This document shows, piece by piece, positions 44,909 to 53,260 of a DNA stretch of 64,000 bases. This DNA comes from an uncultured Collinsella sp. (lineage in GTDB: Bacteria; Actinomycetota; Coriobacteriia; Coriobacteriales; Coriobacteriaceae), in assembly GCA_900541885.1 (NCBI GenBank), contig UQKW01000003.1, positions 62,001 to 126,000 on the forward strand, written 5' to 3'. The notes beneath the pieces were generated by a model, which did not search any database, was not told where the DNA came from, and was given only the letters and a program-made list of their open reading frames with translations. The first letter of the stretch is position 1. Every line of letters starts with the position of its first letter. The position numbers were made by a program, and so were the translations under genes.

Positions 44909-46825
44909 ATGGAAGAGGCCTATCGTCAAGCACGCAAGCGCGGCGAGCAGGGGCGCCGTCGCGCCATCAGCCAAAGCGAGCATCCGTACCTCACGGACCT
45001 CGACAGCCTCGTCGCCCAGCTCCCCTGTGGCCAGCGCGAAAACATCGGTCTGAGGGACATTCCGCTCGAGATGGTCGTGGGCACGGTCACCAAAGGCCGC
45101 CAGCCCGCCTTTTCGTGCAACTTTATGCCGCTGCTGCCGTTTAACACCGAGTTCGCCCGCAAGTGGTCCAACCTCTACGACATCCAAGTGACCGAGGGTT
45201 ATCGCGACCCCATCATCGTCACCGAATTCATGCACCGGTTCTACGTCCAAGAGGGCAACAAGCGCGTCAGTGTCCTCAAATTCCTGGACGCCCCGACGGT
45301 CTCGGCCAAGGTTACCCGTCTCTACCCCGGCAAGTGGGATTCCGTCGAGAGCCGCCTCTACGGCGAGTTCTGCGCGTTTTGGTGCGTCTGCCCCCTGTAC
45401 GAGATCGAGTTCTCGCGTGAGGGCAGTTACGAGACGCTCGCCAAGATGCTCGGCCAAAACCTGACCGAAAAGTGGCCGCAGAAAAAGGTCGACTATCTGC
45501 GCCACACCTTCCTGCTCTTTAGGCGCGCCTACCTTCGCGCAGGCGGCGACCACCTGGACATTACGCCGGCCGACGCCATGCTCGTCTACCTCAACGTGTA
45601 TAACCAGGACCGCCTGCTGGATACGCCGACGGATATCGTCGTCAACCGCCTGTGCAAGATTTGGCGCGAGCTGGTCATTGCCGGCAAAAGCGACGAGGAA
45701 AAGGTCGATCTTGTCGAGGCACCGAGCGTCGATGAGGAAGAAGCACCCGCCAAGTCCACCTCCGGCGTGCTCAACTTCTTTATGGGCAAGACCGTCTACT
45801 CGGTAGCCAACCCCCTGTGTATCGCCTTCATCCACGAATTCCCCTGCGCCACGTCGAGCTGGGACAGCCTGCACGACCAAGGGCGCCAGTACCTTGACGA
45901 GCACTTTGGTGGCATCGTGCGCACCGAGGCGTTCGAGGACTGTCACGATCCGGACGTGTTCTACGCTGCGGTAGAGACGGCCGTCAAGCACGGAGACAAG
46001 GTAATCTTCTCGACTTCGCACCGCTTAATGGAATACACGCTCAGGGCCGCCGTCGAGTATCCCCAAGTGCGATTCCTCAACTGCTCTATCGGCCTTCCCC
46101 ACCAAAGCGTCCGCTCATACTTTGGAAAGATGTACGAGGCAAAGTTCCTGCTGGGCGCCCTTGCGGCCAGCATGGCAGATAACCACCGCATCGGTTACCA
46201 CGCGTCGGTCTTTGCGTCGGGCGCGCTCAGCGAGATCAACGCCTTTGCCATCGGTGCCTCGCTGCTCGATCCTCGCGCGCAGGTAATTCTCACCTGGGGC
46301 GATGTGCCGGCCGGTGGCCTTGCCGAGGCCATGTGCCGCGAAGGCGTGAGCGTCATGACCGGCGCCGACATGTCCAAGTCGCTGGAAGACCCCACCGCCT
46401 ACGGACTCCACCGCCTGGTCGACGGCAAGGTCGCCGGCATCGCCATGCCCGTGTGGAACTGGGGCCGCTACTACGAGCTCATCGTGCGAAGCCTGCTGCA
46501 CGGCACGTGGGACGAGACCAGCGACGACAACCAAGTGCGCGCCGTCAACTACTGGTACGGCATGAGCTCGGGCGTTATCGACATTCGCTACGCCCCGGGC
46601 CTGCCCTATCAGACGCGTAAACTCGTGCAGCTGCTCCGCAACGGCATCGTCGAGGGTTCCATTAACCCCTTTGGCGGCGAGCTCCACAGCCAAGACGGCG
46701 TGGTGCAGATCGAGGGCTTTCCCCCATTGCCGAGCACGCAGATCGTCGAGATGGACTGGCTGGCAGATAACGTGGTGGGCACCATTCCGCAGCTCGATGA
46801 TGAGCCGGGAGTCACCGCCCTATGA
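44909..46825 (+). CDS. ParB-like/BMP-domain fusion protein
   Basis: 638 residues with no signal peptide or membrane helix, hence cytoplasmic. Residues about 98-140 resemble the ParB/sulfiredoxin fold (IIVTEFMHRFYVQEGNKRV; EGNKR stands where ParB-like proteins have DGNHR). From about 297 a basic-membrane-protein/PnrA-like domain follows (IAFIHEFPCATSSWDSLHDQ, later WGDVPAGGLAE), a fold that binds purine nucleosides in exported lipoproteins. The 200-residue middle is helical and unassigned. AAGGAGC precedes the start. It overlaps the phosphoesterase gene by 4 nt. Function unknown; nucleoside-responsive sensing is a guess. Confidence 0.75.
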   Translation: MEEAYRQARKRGEQGRRRAISQSEHPYLTDLDSLVAQLPCGQRENIGLRDIPLEMVVGTVTKGRQPAFSCNFMPLLPFNTEFARKWSNLYDIQVTEGYRDPIIVTEFMHRFYVQEGNKRVSVLKFLDAPTVSAKVTRLYPGKWDSVESRLYGEFCAFWCVCPLYEIEFSREGSYETLAKMLGQNLTEKWPQKKVDYLRHTFLLFRRAYLRAGGDHLDITPADAMLVYLNVYNQDRLLDTPTDIVVNRLCKIWRELVIAGKSDEEKVDLVEAPSVDEEEAPAKSTSGVLNFFMGKTVYSVANPLCIAFIHEFPCATSSWDSLHDQGRQYLDEHFGGIVRTEAFEDCHDPDVFYAAVETAVKHGDKVIFSTSHRLMEYTLRAAVEYPQVRFLNCSIGLPHQSVRSYFGKMYEAKFLLGALAASMADNHRIGYHASVFASGALSEINAFAIGASLLDPRAQVILTWGDVPAGGLAEAMCREGVSVMTGADMSKSLEDPTAYGLHRLVDGKVAGIAMPVWNWGRYYELIVRSLLHGTWDETSDDNQVRAVNYWYGMSSGVIDIRYAPGLPYQTRKLVQLLRNGIVEGSINPFGGELHSQDGVVQIEGFPPLPSTQIVEMDWLADNVVGTIPQLDDEPGVTAL

Positions 46826-47532
46826 AGATCCTTGCCATAGCCGATACCGAAGAACGATGCCTGTGGGAGTGCTTTCGTAAGGAGCGCTTTGAGGGTGTCG
46901 ATTTGATTTTATCCGCCGGAGATCTAGACCCTGACTATCTTGAGTTTTTGGTCACCGTTATCAACAAGCCGCTCATCTACGTGCGCGGCAACCACGACGA
47001 TCGTTACGCACGCCATGCGCCGGGAGGATGTATCTGCGTAGAAGACAGTGTGTACACGTACCGAGGCATTCGCATCGCGGGTCTCGGCGGCTCCATGCGC
47101 TACCGCGACGGCACCAACATGTATACCGAGCGCGAGATGGCCAAACGCGTGCGCAAGCTGTCGCGTAAGATCAAGATGGTCGGAGGCTGCGACATCTTGC
47201 TTACCCACGCCCCCGTTGCCGGCATGGGCGATCTGGACGACTTGCCGCACCAAGGATTCGACTGCTTTAACACGGCGCTTGAATCCTGGAACCCCGACTA
47301 CATGGTGCACGGTCATGTGCACCAGAGCTACGGCCCCGACTTTCAACGGGAGCGCCAACACACGTGTGGAACGACGATCATTAACGCCTGCGGCTATACG
47401 CAGTTTGAACTCGACGAGAAGCGCTACCCCGCACGTGGCTGGCAAGCAGCCTGGCTCAACTCGCAAACCATGCGCCGCGAACTCAAACGCCACGACGCCA
47501 TCGAGTCCTCATTCGGCAAAACACCCTGGTAA
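46822..47532 (+). CDS. Metallophosphoesterase, YfcE/calcineurin type
   Basis: 236 residues. Metal ligands in AIADTEE (Asp replaces the usual DxH pattern), SAGDLD, VRGNHDD, LTHAP and HGHVH. Single-domain cytoplasmic phosphoesterase; the substrate (cyclic nucleotide, nucleotide or phosphoprotein) is unknown. ATGA overlap with the BMP-fusion gene points to a functional pair. The first ligand motif lacks the His of DxH, which could lower or change activity. Confidence 0.82.
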   Translation: MKILAIADTEERCLWECFRKERFEGVDLILSAGDLDPDYLEFLVTVINKPLIYVRGNHDDRYARHAPGGCICVEDSVYTYRGIRIAGLGGSMRYRDGTNMYTEREMAKRVRKLSRKIKMVGGCDILLTHAPVAGMGDLDDLPHQGFDCFNTALESWNPDYMVHGHVHQSYGPDFQRERQHTCGTTIINACGYTQFELDEKRYPARGWQAAWLNSQTMRRELKRHDAIESSFGKTPW

Positions 47533-47559
47533 CCACCTTTAAGACTTGGCGCTGCGCCG

Positions 47560-47642
47560 GCCCCAAGCACCCCATCTCGTCCCTCAAACCGTCGCCCGCG
47601 TACCAAAGTACGCGTCGATCCTCTTTCGGGGCAACCTGGGGC
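47560..47642. repeat. Palindromic repeat, family B, copy 1
   Basis: Core 47584-47627 reads TCAAACCGTCGCCCGCGTAC, four bases, GTACGCG, then TCGATCCTCTTTC; the central stem CGCGTAC / GTACGCG has a CAAA loop. Outer pairs GCCCCA (47560-47565) / TGGGGC (47637-47642) and CCCC / GGGG close it. A second copy, inverted, is at 56303-56404 with other outer arms. Located after the phosphoesterase gene. Confidence 0.75.
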
Positions 47643-47681
47643 ACCACAGAGGTGCCTGCCCCCTTCGTGGTAGTTTTGGTG
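47643..47681 (-). repeat. Degenerate REP-like hairpin
   Basis: On the minus strand ACCACGAAGG, loop GGGCAGGCA, CCTCTGTGGT: the same plan and loop as the hairpin at 41756-41796 with two mismatched pairs. Abuts family B copy 1. Confidence 0.6.
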
Positions 47682-47694
47682 GCGCGATAGCAAG

Positions 47695-47727
47695 AAACCC
47701 GGCCCTGCACGAAGCAGAACCGGGTTT
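47695..47727. terminator. Terminator between the phosphoesterase gene and rplA
   Basis: Stem AAACCCGG / CCGGGTTT with inner TGC / GCA pairing, A and T tracts on both sides; serves the convergent rplKA operon and possibly the plus-strand genes. Confidence 0.8.
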
Positions 47728-47766
47728 CTTTAGCAATGCTTGCTTTGCTCAGGCAGTAACTAACAG

Positions 47767-48474
47767 TTACTCAGCCAGGAAGTCACGCTGGACGGCGGGA
47801 TCGACCTTGACGCCAGGGCCCATGGTGGAAGACACGGAGATGGACTTGACGTACTTGCCCTTAGCAGAAGAGGGCTTGACGCGCAGGATCTCGGTGTACA
47901 GGGCAGCGTAGTTCTCAACGAGCTGCTGCTCGGAGAAGGACTTCTTGCCCAGGGGCACGTGGCAGATGCCGTAGCGGTCGGCGCGGTACTCAACGCGGCC
48001 AGCCTTGAGCTCGAAGACCATCTTGGCGACGTCCATGGTCACGGTGCCGAGCTTGGGGTTCGGCATGAGGCCACGGGGACCAAGGATCTTACCGATGCGG
48101 CCAACCTTGGCCATCATGTTCGGCGTAGCGATAGCGGCGTCGAAGTTGATCTCGCCCTTCTGGATCTGGGCGACGAGCTCGTCGGAACCGATGATGTCGG
48201 CGCCGGCAGCCTCGGCCTCGCGGGCCTTCTCGCCCTCGGCGAAGACGGCAACACGAACGGTCTTGCCGGTGCCGTGGGGCAGGGAGATGGAACCACGGAT
48301 GTTCTGGTCAGCCTTACGAGTATCGATGCCCAGACGGAAGTGGGCCTCGACGGTCTCGTCGAACTTGGCGGTGTCGAGCTCCTTGATGAGCTTGGCAGCC
48401 TGAAGGGGGGTGTAGAGCGTGGCGCGGTCGATCTTCTCGGCAGCGGCCTTATAGCTCTTACCATGCTTAGCCAT
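47767..48474 (-). CDS. rplA: 50S ribosomal protein L1
   Basis: Forms the L1 stalk near the E site and represses its own operon in many bacteria. 235 residues from the ATG at 48474 ([16 protein letters not shown]); AGGAGG sits 8 nt upstream, which rules out the ATG at 48480. Contains [18 protein letters not shown]. Second gene of rplKA. Confidence 0.96.
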   Translation of the reverse strand: MAKHGKSYKAAAEKIDRATLYTPLQAAKLIKELDTAKFDETVEAHFRLGIDTRKADQNIRGSISLPHGTGKTVRVAVFAEGEKAREAEAAGADIIGSDELVAQIQKGEINFDAAIATPNMMAKVGRIGKILGPRGLMPNPKLGTVTMDVAKMVFELKAGRVEYRADRYGICHVPLGKKSFSEQQLVENYAALYTEILRVKPSSAKGKYVKSISVSSTMGPGVKVDPAVQRDFLAE

Positions 48475-48527
48475 GTGCATTACCTCCTGTGGTTAAACGG
48501 GCTTATGCCCTCCCACATCGTATCGTG

Positions 48528-48573
48528 TGCCCTATTGCACACATATAACGGGCGCCCCGGTCGGAGCACCCGT
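48528..48573 (-). terminator. Hairpins between rplK and rplA
   Basis: Two stems: ACGGGCGCCC / GGAGCACCCGT (48548-48573, imperfect) and GTGTGC / GCACAC (48528-48545). No T tract follows, so pausing or partial termination, RNA processing, or L1 control are possible. Confidence 0.4.
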
Positions 48574-48591
48574 CATTACCTAAAGAAATCG

Positions 48592-49020
48592 CTACTCAGC
48601 GATGGTGACGCCCATGGAGCGGGCGGTACCGGCGATGATCTTCTTGGCGGCGTCAATGTCGTTGGCATTGAGGTCCGGCATCTTGATCTCGGCGATCTTG
48701 GTGAGCTGCTCCTGGGAGAGCTGACCGACCTTGTCGGCCTGGGGCTTAGCGGAACCAGACTTGAGGTTCAGCTCCTTCTTGATGAGGTGAGCCGCCGGCG
48801 GGGTCTTGGTGATGAAGGAGAAGGACTTATCCTCGTAGACAGAGATCTCAACGGGGATGATGTCGCCCTTCTTGTCCTGCGTCTCGGCGTTAAAGGCCTG
48901 GCAGAACTGCATGATGTTCACGCCAGCAGCGCCCAGGGCGGGGCCGACGGGAGGAGCGGGGTTAGCGGCACCAGCAGGAATCTGGAGCTTAATGACGTTG
49001 GCAACCTTCTTCTCAGCCAT
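48592..49020 (-). CDS. rplK: 50S ribosomal protein L11
   Basis: GTPase-associated centre protein. 142 residues from the ATG at 49020 (AAAGGA 6 nt upstream; the ATG at 49026 is too close to it). [20 protein letters not shown] and the C-terminal [10 protein letters not shown] are conserved. Opens the rplKA unit 120 nt after nusG. Confidence 0.96.
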   Translation of the reverse strand: MAEKKVANVIKLQIPAGAANPAPPVGPALGAAGVNIMQFCQAFNAETQDKKGDIIPVEISVYEDKSFSFITKTPPAAHLIKKELNLKSGSAKPQADKVGQLSQEQLTKIAEIKMPDLNANDIDAAKKIIAGTARSMGVTIAE

Positions 49021-49140
49021 GGTCATTCCTTTCGAATCACGAGTGTGAAGTACTTGCTATATCGTAAGCACGCACGTGTTAGAAGCACTCCTGAGATGAG
49101 CAGTCACAGAAGAAGCACGCTCGCGCGAACGGACGAAAAC

Positions 49141-49677
49141 TTAAGCGATGACAGCGACCTGGTTAAAGTCGAGCTCGACCGGCGTCTCGCGGCCAAAGAT
49201 CATCAGCGTGACCTTGAGCTTGCCAGCCTCGGTGTTAACCTCGGAGACCTTGCCATCAAAGTCGGTAAGCGGGCCATCGGTGACGCGGACGGACGTGCCG
49301 ACCTGAATATCAACCGAGGTGCGCTTGGGCGAATCACCCTTACCGGGACGACGAGTCATCTTGTTGTACTCGTCGCGGGAAAGCGGAGCGGGCTTGCCGT
49401 TGCCGCCCAAGAAACCGGTGACGCCAGGCGTGTTGCGAACGCACGTCCACGCATCGTCATCCATCTCCATGCGGACCAGGACATAACCCGGGAAGATCTT
49501 GGAATCCTTGGTCTCGCGCTTGCCACCCTCTTTAATCTCGGTGACGCGCTCCATAGGAATCTCGATATCAAAGATACGATCCTGCATGCCCATGGTCTCG
49601 ATACGATGCTCGAGATCGGACTTAACGCGGTTCTCGTATCCAGAGTAAGTGTGAACGACGTACCAACGCTTAGACAT
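49141..49677 (-). CDS. nusG: Transcription termination/antitermination factor NusG
   Basis: Processivity factor of RNA polymerase and link to the ribosome. 178 residues: NGN domain (RWYVVHTYSGYENRVK, KIFPGYVLVRM) and a KOW motif (DGPLTDFDGKVSEVN). Lies 3 nt after secE, the usual pair. Confidence 0.97.
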   Translation of the reverse strand: MSKRWYVVHTYSGYENRVKSDLEHRIETMGMQDRIFDIEIPMERVTEIKEGGKRETKDSKIFPGYVLVRMEMDDDAWTCVRNTPGVTGFLGGNGKPAPLSRDEYNKMTRRPGKGDSPKRTSVDIQVGTSVRVTDGPLTDFDGKVSEVNTEAGKLKVTLMIFGRETPVELDFNQVAVIA

Positions 49678-49680
49678 GGT

Positions 49681-50019
49681 TTAGCCCCTCAATCCAGAGA
49701 ACAGAGCAAGAGCCTCGCCAAAGCCAGCATCGAGCAGAGCGATGACGACGCCGACGACGATCAGAGAAGCGCAGACGACGACCGAGTAGTTCACGAGCTC
49801 CTTCTTACCGGGCCACGTGACACGCTTCATCTCGGACTTGACCGAAGCGAAATACTTCTTGGTGCGGGCGAAGAAACCAGGCTTCTCGTTCTTCTTGGAC
49901 TTCGCAGCCTTCTCGTTCTTCTTGGCAACGGCCTTCTTGGCCTCAACCTTGGAGTTGGCGGCAGCGTTGTTGGCAGGCGCCTGCTGCTGAGCCTTCTTCT
50001 TGTTCTTCTTGTTGGCCAT
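49681..50019 (-). CDS. secE: Preprotein translocase subunit SecE
   Basis: Clamp subunit of the SecYEG channel. 112 residues: a long Lys/Ala-rich cytoplasmic N-terminus (1-48), the amphipathic helix KYFASVKSEMKRVTWPGKKE, and one membrane helix. The extended basic N-terminus is longer than in minimal Gram-positive SecE. Confidence 0.94.
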   Translation of the reverse strand: MANKKNKKKAQQQAPANNAAANSKVEAKKAVAKKNEKAAKSKKNEKPGFFARTKKYFASVKSEMKRVTWPGKKELVNYSVVVCASLIVVGVVIALLDAGFGEALALFSGLRG

Positions 50020-50095
50020 TTGGGTTACCTCCGCGCAATGCGCTTATACATGAGTAAACCGTAAGCCCCCAATTGCGAGCTTACGGAATAATGAC

Positions 50096-50171
50096 TGGCA
50101 CGCCAGGAAGGACTCGAACCCTCAACACTCGGTTTTGGAGACCGATGCTCTACCAATTGAACTACTGGCGT
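50096..50171 (-). tRNA. tRNA-Trp (CCA anticodon)
   Basis: 76 nt with CCA encoded. Acceptor ACGCCAG / CTGGCGT, discriminator G73, anticodon loop CTCCAAA, T-loop GTTCGAGTC. Located between rpmG and secE, the same place as in several other bacteria. Confidence 0.95.
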
Positions 50172-50184
50172 ATGTTACTAGAGA

Positions 50185-50334
50185 CTAGCGAGTCTCTTTG
50201 TGCAGCGTGTGGTGACGGCACCAGGGGCAATACTTCTTGATCTCCATACGATCAGGCATGGTCGACTTGTTCTTGGTGGTCGTATAGTTGCGGCGCTTGC
50301 ACTCAGTGCACGCAAGAGTAACTAGAGTACGCAT
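50185..50334 (-). CDS. rpmG: 50S ribosomal protein L33, zinc-binding form
   Basis: 49 residues, beginning [20 protein letters not shown] and ending [14 protein letters not shown]. Two CxxC pairs (CTEC and CPWC) form a zinc ribbon, the C+ type of L33. It heads the rpmG-tRNA-Trp-secE-nusG unit and has a strong promoter 46 bp upstream. Confidence 0.95.
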   Translation of the reverse strand: MRTLVTLACTECKRRNYTTTKNKSTMPDRMEIKKYCPWCRHHTLHKETR

Positions 50335-50379
50335 GTATCCTGAACCTTTCATTTCCGCCCCGTACGGGCACGAGTTGTT

Positions 50380-50409
50380 ACTTTATCAGCTCCACGTAAG
50401 TGCTGTCAA
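50380..50409 (-). promoter_or_regulatory. Promoter of the rpmG-secE-nusG unit
   Basis: Minus strand TTGACA (50409-50404), 18 bp, TAAAGT (50385-50380). Directly upstream of the -35 is GAGGTTTTCA, nearly identical to the sequence before the tRNA-tuf promoter at 52211-52240. Confidence 0.75.
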
Positions 50410-50554
50410 TGAAAACCTCGAGTCAATTGGTTCTCGGTGGATCCATTCATATTTGGAACACATCAATGAAGCCATCGAGATCTAATCGACGGTGCATCCA
50501 GGACCATTATCGATCCTCTCGACACCAGCAACGGCTCAATATCCATTGCAGAAA

Positions 50555-50586
50555 AGAACCCGGCACCCATATAAGTGCCGGGTTCT
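50555..50586 (-). terminator. tuf terminator
   Basis: 12-bp perfect stem AGAACCCGGCAC / GTGCCGGGTTCT with an 8-base loop, downstream of tuf; on the minus strand followed by TTTCTGC. Confidence 0.9.
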
Positions 50587-50613
50587 CTAAGTCAGCTATA
50601 TCAAAGAGCTAAT

Positions 50614-51804
50614 TTACTCAATGATCGTGGAGACGATGCCCGAACCGACGGTGTGGCCACCCTCGCGGATAGCGAAGCGCAGGCCCTCCTCCATGGCGAT
50701 CGGGTGGATGAGGTCGCCCTCGATGGTGATGTGGTCACCAGGCATAGCCATCTCGGTGCCCTCGGGGAGCTTGACCGTACCGGTAACGTCGGTGGTACGG
50801 AAGTAGAACTGAGGACGATAACCATCGAAGAACGGGGTGTGACGGCCGCCCTCCTCCTTGGTCAGAACGTAGATCTCGCCGGTGAACTTGGTGTGCGGGG
50901 TAACCGAACCGGGCTTGCAGAGAACCTGGCCGCGCTCGATGTCCTCACGCTTGATGCCGCGGAGCAGCAGACCGACGTTGTCGCCAGCCTCGCAGAAGTC
51001 CATGGACTTACGGAACATCTCGATACCGGTAACGACGGTGTTCTGGGTATCCTTGATGCCGACGATCTCGACGGGCTCGTTGAGCTTGAGCTCACCGCGC
51101 TCGACACGGCCGGTAGCAACGGTACCACGGCCGGAGATGGTCATAACGTCCTCAACGGCCATCAGGAACGGGAGGTCGTTGTTACGAGCAGGCGTCGGGA
51201 TGTACTCGTCGACAGCGTTCATGAGCTCGCGGATAGCGTCCATCCACTTGGCGTCGCCCTCGAGAGCGCCCAGAGCGGAACCACGGATGACGGGGATGTC
51301 GTCGCCGGGGAAATCGTACTCGGAGAGGAGCTCACGGGTCTCCATCTCGACGAGGTCGATAAGCTCGTCATCGTCGACCATGTCGCACTTGTTCAGGAAG
51401 ACGACGATGTAGGGAACGCCGACCTGACGGGCGAGCAGGATGTGCTCGCGGGTCTGAGCCATGGGGCCGTCGGTAGCGGCGATGACCAGGATAGCGCCGT
51501 CCATCTGAGCAGCACCGGAGATCATGTTCTTGACGTAGTCAGCGTGGCCCGGGCAGTCAACGTGAGCGTAGTGACGGGCAGCAGTCTCGTACTCGACGTG
51601 GGAGACGGAGATCGTAATGCCGCGCTCGCGCTCCTCGGGAGCCTTGTCGATGTTCTCGAACGCAGTGAAGTCAGCCTTGCAGCCCTCGGTCTCGGAGAGA
51701 ACCTTGGTGATGGCAGCGGTCAGCGTGGTCTTGCCGTGGTCGACGTGACCAATGGTGCCGATGTTAACATGCGGCTTAGTGCGCTCAAACTTCTCTTTGG
51801 CCAT
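50614..51804 (-). CDS. tuf: Elongation factor Tu
   Basis: Delivers aminoacyl-tRNA to the ribosome. 396 residues from the ATG at 51804 ([26 protein letters not shown] 6 nt upstream). G1 [10 protein letters not shown]3 DCPGHAD, G4 NKCD and the C-terminal [16 protein letters not shown] are all normal. It is not in the str operon but behind three tRNA genes, like tufB of E. coli. Confidence 0.98.
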   Translation of the reverse strand: MAKEKFERTKPHVNIGTIGHVDHGKTTLTAAITKVLSETEGCKADFTAFENIDKAPEERERGITISVSHVEYETAARHYAHVDCPGHADYVKNMISGAAQMDGAILVIAATDGPMAQTREHILLARQVGVPYIVVFLNKCDMVDDDELIDLVEMETRELLSEYDFPGDDIPVIRGSALGALEGDAKWMDAIRELMNAVDEYIPTPARNNDLPFLMAVEDVMTISGRGTVATGRVERGELKLNEPVEIVGIKDTQNTVVTGIEMFRKSMDFCEAGDNVGLLLRGIKREDIERGQVLCKPGSVTPHTKFTGEIYVLTKEEGGRHTPFFDGYRPQFYFRTTDVTGTVKLPEGTEMAMPGDHITIEGDLIHPIAMEEGLRFAIREGGHTVGSGIVSTIIE

Positions 51805-51900
51805 AAAGCCCTCCTCTAAACAGGTCGTCCCCGGACGGGACTTTGCCTTTATACCATAGTGGCCTCTCAACATACTATTGAGAAGCCACCGTGTTACCTA

Positions 51901-51977
51901 TGGTAGCGGTGACTGGATTCGAACCAGTGACGCCACGGGTATGAACCGTGTGCTCTAACCAACTGAGCTACACCGCC
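51901..51977 (-). tRNA. tRNA-Met (CAU, elongator)
   Basis: 77 nt with CCA encoded. Acceptor GGCGGTG / CACCGCT with a G-U first pair, anticodon loop TTCATAC, GTTCGAATC T-loop. The paired first base and general sequence favour elongator Met over initiator; tRNA-Ile2 with lysidine cannot be fully excluded. Confidence 0.9.
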
Positions 51978-51980
51978 GGA

Positions 51981-52056
51981 TGGAGCCTGCAACCAGACTT
52001 GAACTGGTGACCTCTTCGTTACCAACGAAGTGCTCTACCGACTGAGCTATACAGGC
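51981..52056 (-). tRNA. tRNA-Thr (GGU)
   Basis: 76 nt with CCA encoded; acceptor GCCTGTA / TGCAGGC, anticodon loop TTGGTAA. Only 3 nt from tRNA-Met. Part of the tRNA-tuf unit. Confidence 0.93.
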
Positions 52057-52066
52057 ACTTGACGGG

Positions 52067-52148
52067 TGGGAGCTATAGGATTCGAACCTATGTAGGCAGA
52101 GCCAACGGGTTTACAGCCCGTCCCCATTAACCACTCGGGCAAACTCCC
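52067..52148 (-). tRNA. tRNA-Tyr (GUA)
   Basis: 82 nt class II tRNA with a long variable arm; anticodon GTA in loop CTGTAAA, acceptor GGGAGTT / AGCTCCC. The 3' end is followed by CCC instead of CCA, so the tail must be added or repaired after transcription. First gene of the tRNA-tuf unit. Confidence 0.93.
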
Positions 52149-52210
52149 AATCGTTCAAGTATCCGCAGGTCCTTTGGTCTTTTGGACCGCCGCCCCCGCG
52201 AACGAAGAAA

Positions 52211-52240
52211 ATAATACGATGCCACCTTGGGGGCTGTCAA
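52211..52240 (-). promoter_or_regulatory. Promoter of the tRNA-Tyr/Thr/Met-tuf unit
   Basis: Minus strand TTGACA (52240-52235), 18 bp, TATTAT (52216-52211): near-consensus. Preceded by GAGGTTTTCG. Start of transcription expected near 52204, about 55 nt before tRNA-Tyr. Confidence 0.8.
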
Positions 52241-52335
52241 CGAAAACCTCTAGATACACGGTGCCGGGCGTATCTATATAGCCGTGACCTGCGGTTTTAT
52301 TGAGTTTGGATATGAAGGACAGTGGTTTTGGATAC

Positions 52336-52394
52336 TGAGGTGACGTTTCCCAAGGTAACACTTTGCTGTAGTGGAGTACACCTTCAGTATCGAA
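52336..52394. repeat. Imperfect inverted repeat
   Basis: GATACTGAGGTG pairs with CACCTTCAGTATC (one bulge) around a 33-bp centre. First element of the hairpin-rich island between tRNA-Tyr and tRNA-Thr(UGU). I see no credible gene in 52241-52961; an open frame on the minus strand here has no family resemblance. Confidence 0.5.
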
Positions 52395-52477
52395 CTTCGA
52401 TACCAGCTTATTTGCACCTATATATAGGTCGAGATCGGGGCTGCCCAGACAGAAGATTGCTCTTCCCAGGCAAAATC

Positions 52478-52619
52478 GAGCGTGGATTTTCTTCCGTTTG
52501 AAATCGAGCGTGGATAATCTCCCACTTTGCCGTGCCATCGAATCCAAAGTGGCAGATTATCCACGCTCATTCACTAGGCGGAAGATTTTCCACGCTCGTG
52601 TGTCCGATAATCCACGCTC
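52478..52619. repeat. Nested inverted repeat with five GAGCGTGGA motifs
   Basis: GAGCGTGGA occurs at 52478 and 52506 on the plus strand and as TCCACGCTC at 52560, 52589 and 52611. Arms 52506-52529 / 52545-52568 pair at 23 of 24 positions; arms 52478-52496 / 52579-52597 form an outer layer with 3 mismatches. The result is one long stem-loop with a 15-base loop. Function unknown. Confidence 0.75.
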
Positions 52620-52650
52620 GATGACGATGACCAACCTCGCCCCGGCCTAT

Positions 52651-52868
52651 GTCTCGACCTGTAACAGTAAGAGGGTTATTCCTCCCCTATCTGTTACAGA
52701 TCGAGATGTTTCGCAGAAACCCCCGCTTACGTCTCATTCTGTAACAGTAAGAACGGTTTTCAGCCTCTTCGTGTTACGGATCGAGATGTTATCGGCCTTC
52801 CCTTGGCAATGTTTCGATCTGTAACTATAAGGAGGGTCTTCAGCCCACTCGTGTTACGGATCGAGACA
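52651..52868. repeat. Tandem hairpin array, exact 80-bp period
   Basis: Three units start at 52651, 52731 and 52811. Each is a 58-bp hairpin with arms of the type TCTCGATCTGTAACAG / TGTTACGGATCGAGA, a variable centre, and a 22-bp unrelated spacer. Arms are partly degenerate but still pair. No cas genes or short identical repeats, so this is not a CRISPR array. Confidence 0.8.
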
Positions 52869-52961
52869 AACCTGAAGCTTGGTTGGCGCCAAACACGCTG
52901 ACTTATCGACATAAATAGAAACGGGCCCTGTCCCACAAGGAAACAGAGCCCGAAACTCTCA

Positions 52962-53036
52962 TGGAGCCAGTGACAGGAATCGAACCTGCAACCCACTGAT
53001 TACAAATCAGTTGCGCTACCGTTGCGCCACACTGGC
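52962..53036 (-). tRNA. tRNA-Thr (UGU)
   Basis: 75 nt with CCA encoded; acceptor GCCAGTG / CACTGGC, anticodon loop TTTGTAA, T-loop GTTCGATTC. Stands alone between the hairpin island and the HTH-HipA gene; tRNA genes are common integration sites. Confidence 0.93.
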
Positions 53037-53182
53037 ACACTTGGCGCTTTCGCGCGAAGCCTGTTAAGAATAAAGGAATTACGGACGGGGCGCAACAGGC
53101 CACACGGCGTTATATAAATATGCAAAAACCAGCAACAACAGGTACCAGGCCCGTTCATTTCTGTCGGTTCGCCCTCAATCTC

Positions 53183-53257
53183 AAAACTATTCGTCAGAAC
53201 GAATAGTTTTAATTACAATTGCTATATATAAAACTATTCGTTCTGACGAAGGGTTTC
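53183..53257 (+). promoter_or_regulatory. Promoter flanked by two palindromic operators of the HTH-HipA gene
   Basis: Operator 1, 53183-53210: AAAACTATTCGT, four bases, then its exact inverted copy. Operator 2, 53230-53257: the same left arm with a right arm matching 9 of 12. Between them lies an extended -10 (TGCTATATA, 53220-53228). The AT-rich stretch stands out from its surroundings. This is the layout of an autoregulated toxin-antitoxin or HTH-kinase gene. Confidence 0.75.
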
Positions 53258-53260
53258 GTG

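Noticed and set aside
52155..52547. A 130-codon minus-strand frame in the hairpin island
   Set aside because: Runs through the tRNA-tuf promoter and inverted repeats, has no good ribosome-binding site and no familiar motifs.
52651..52868. Possible CRISPR array
   Set aside because: Only three units of 80 bp, the repeats are long imperfect hairpins, not 24-37-bp identical repeats, and no cas genes are present.
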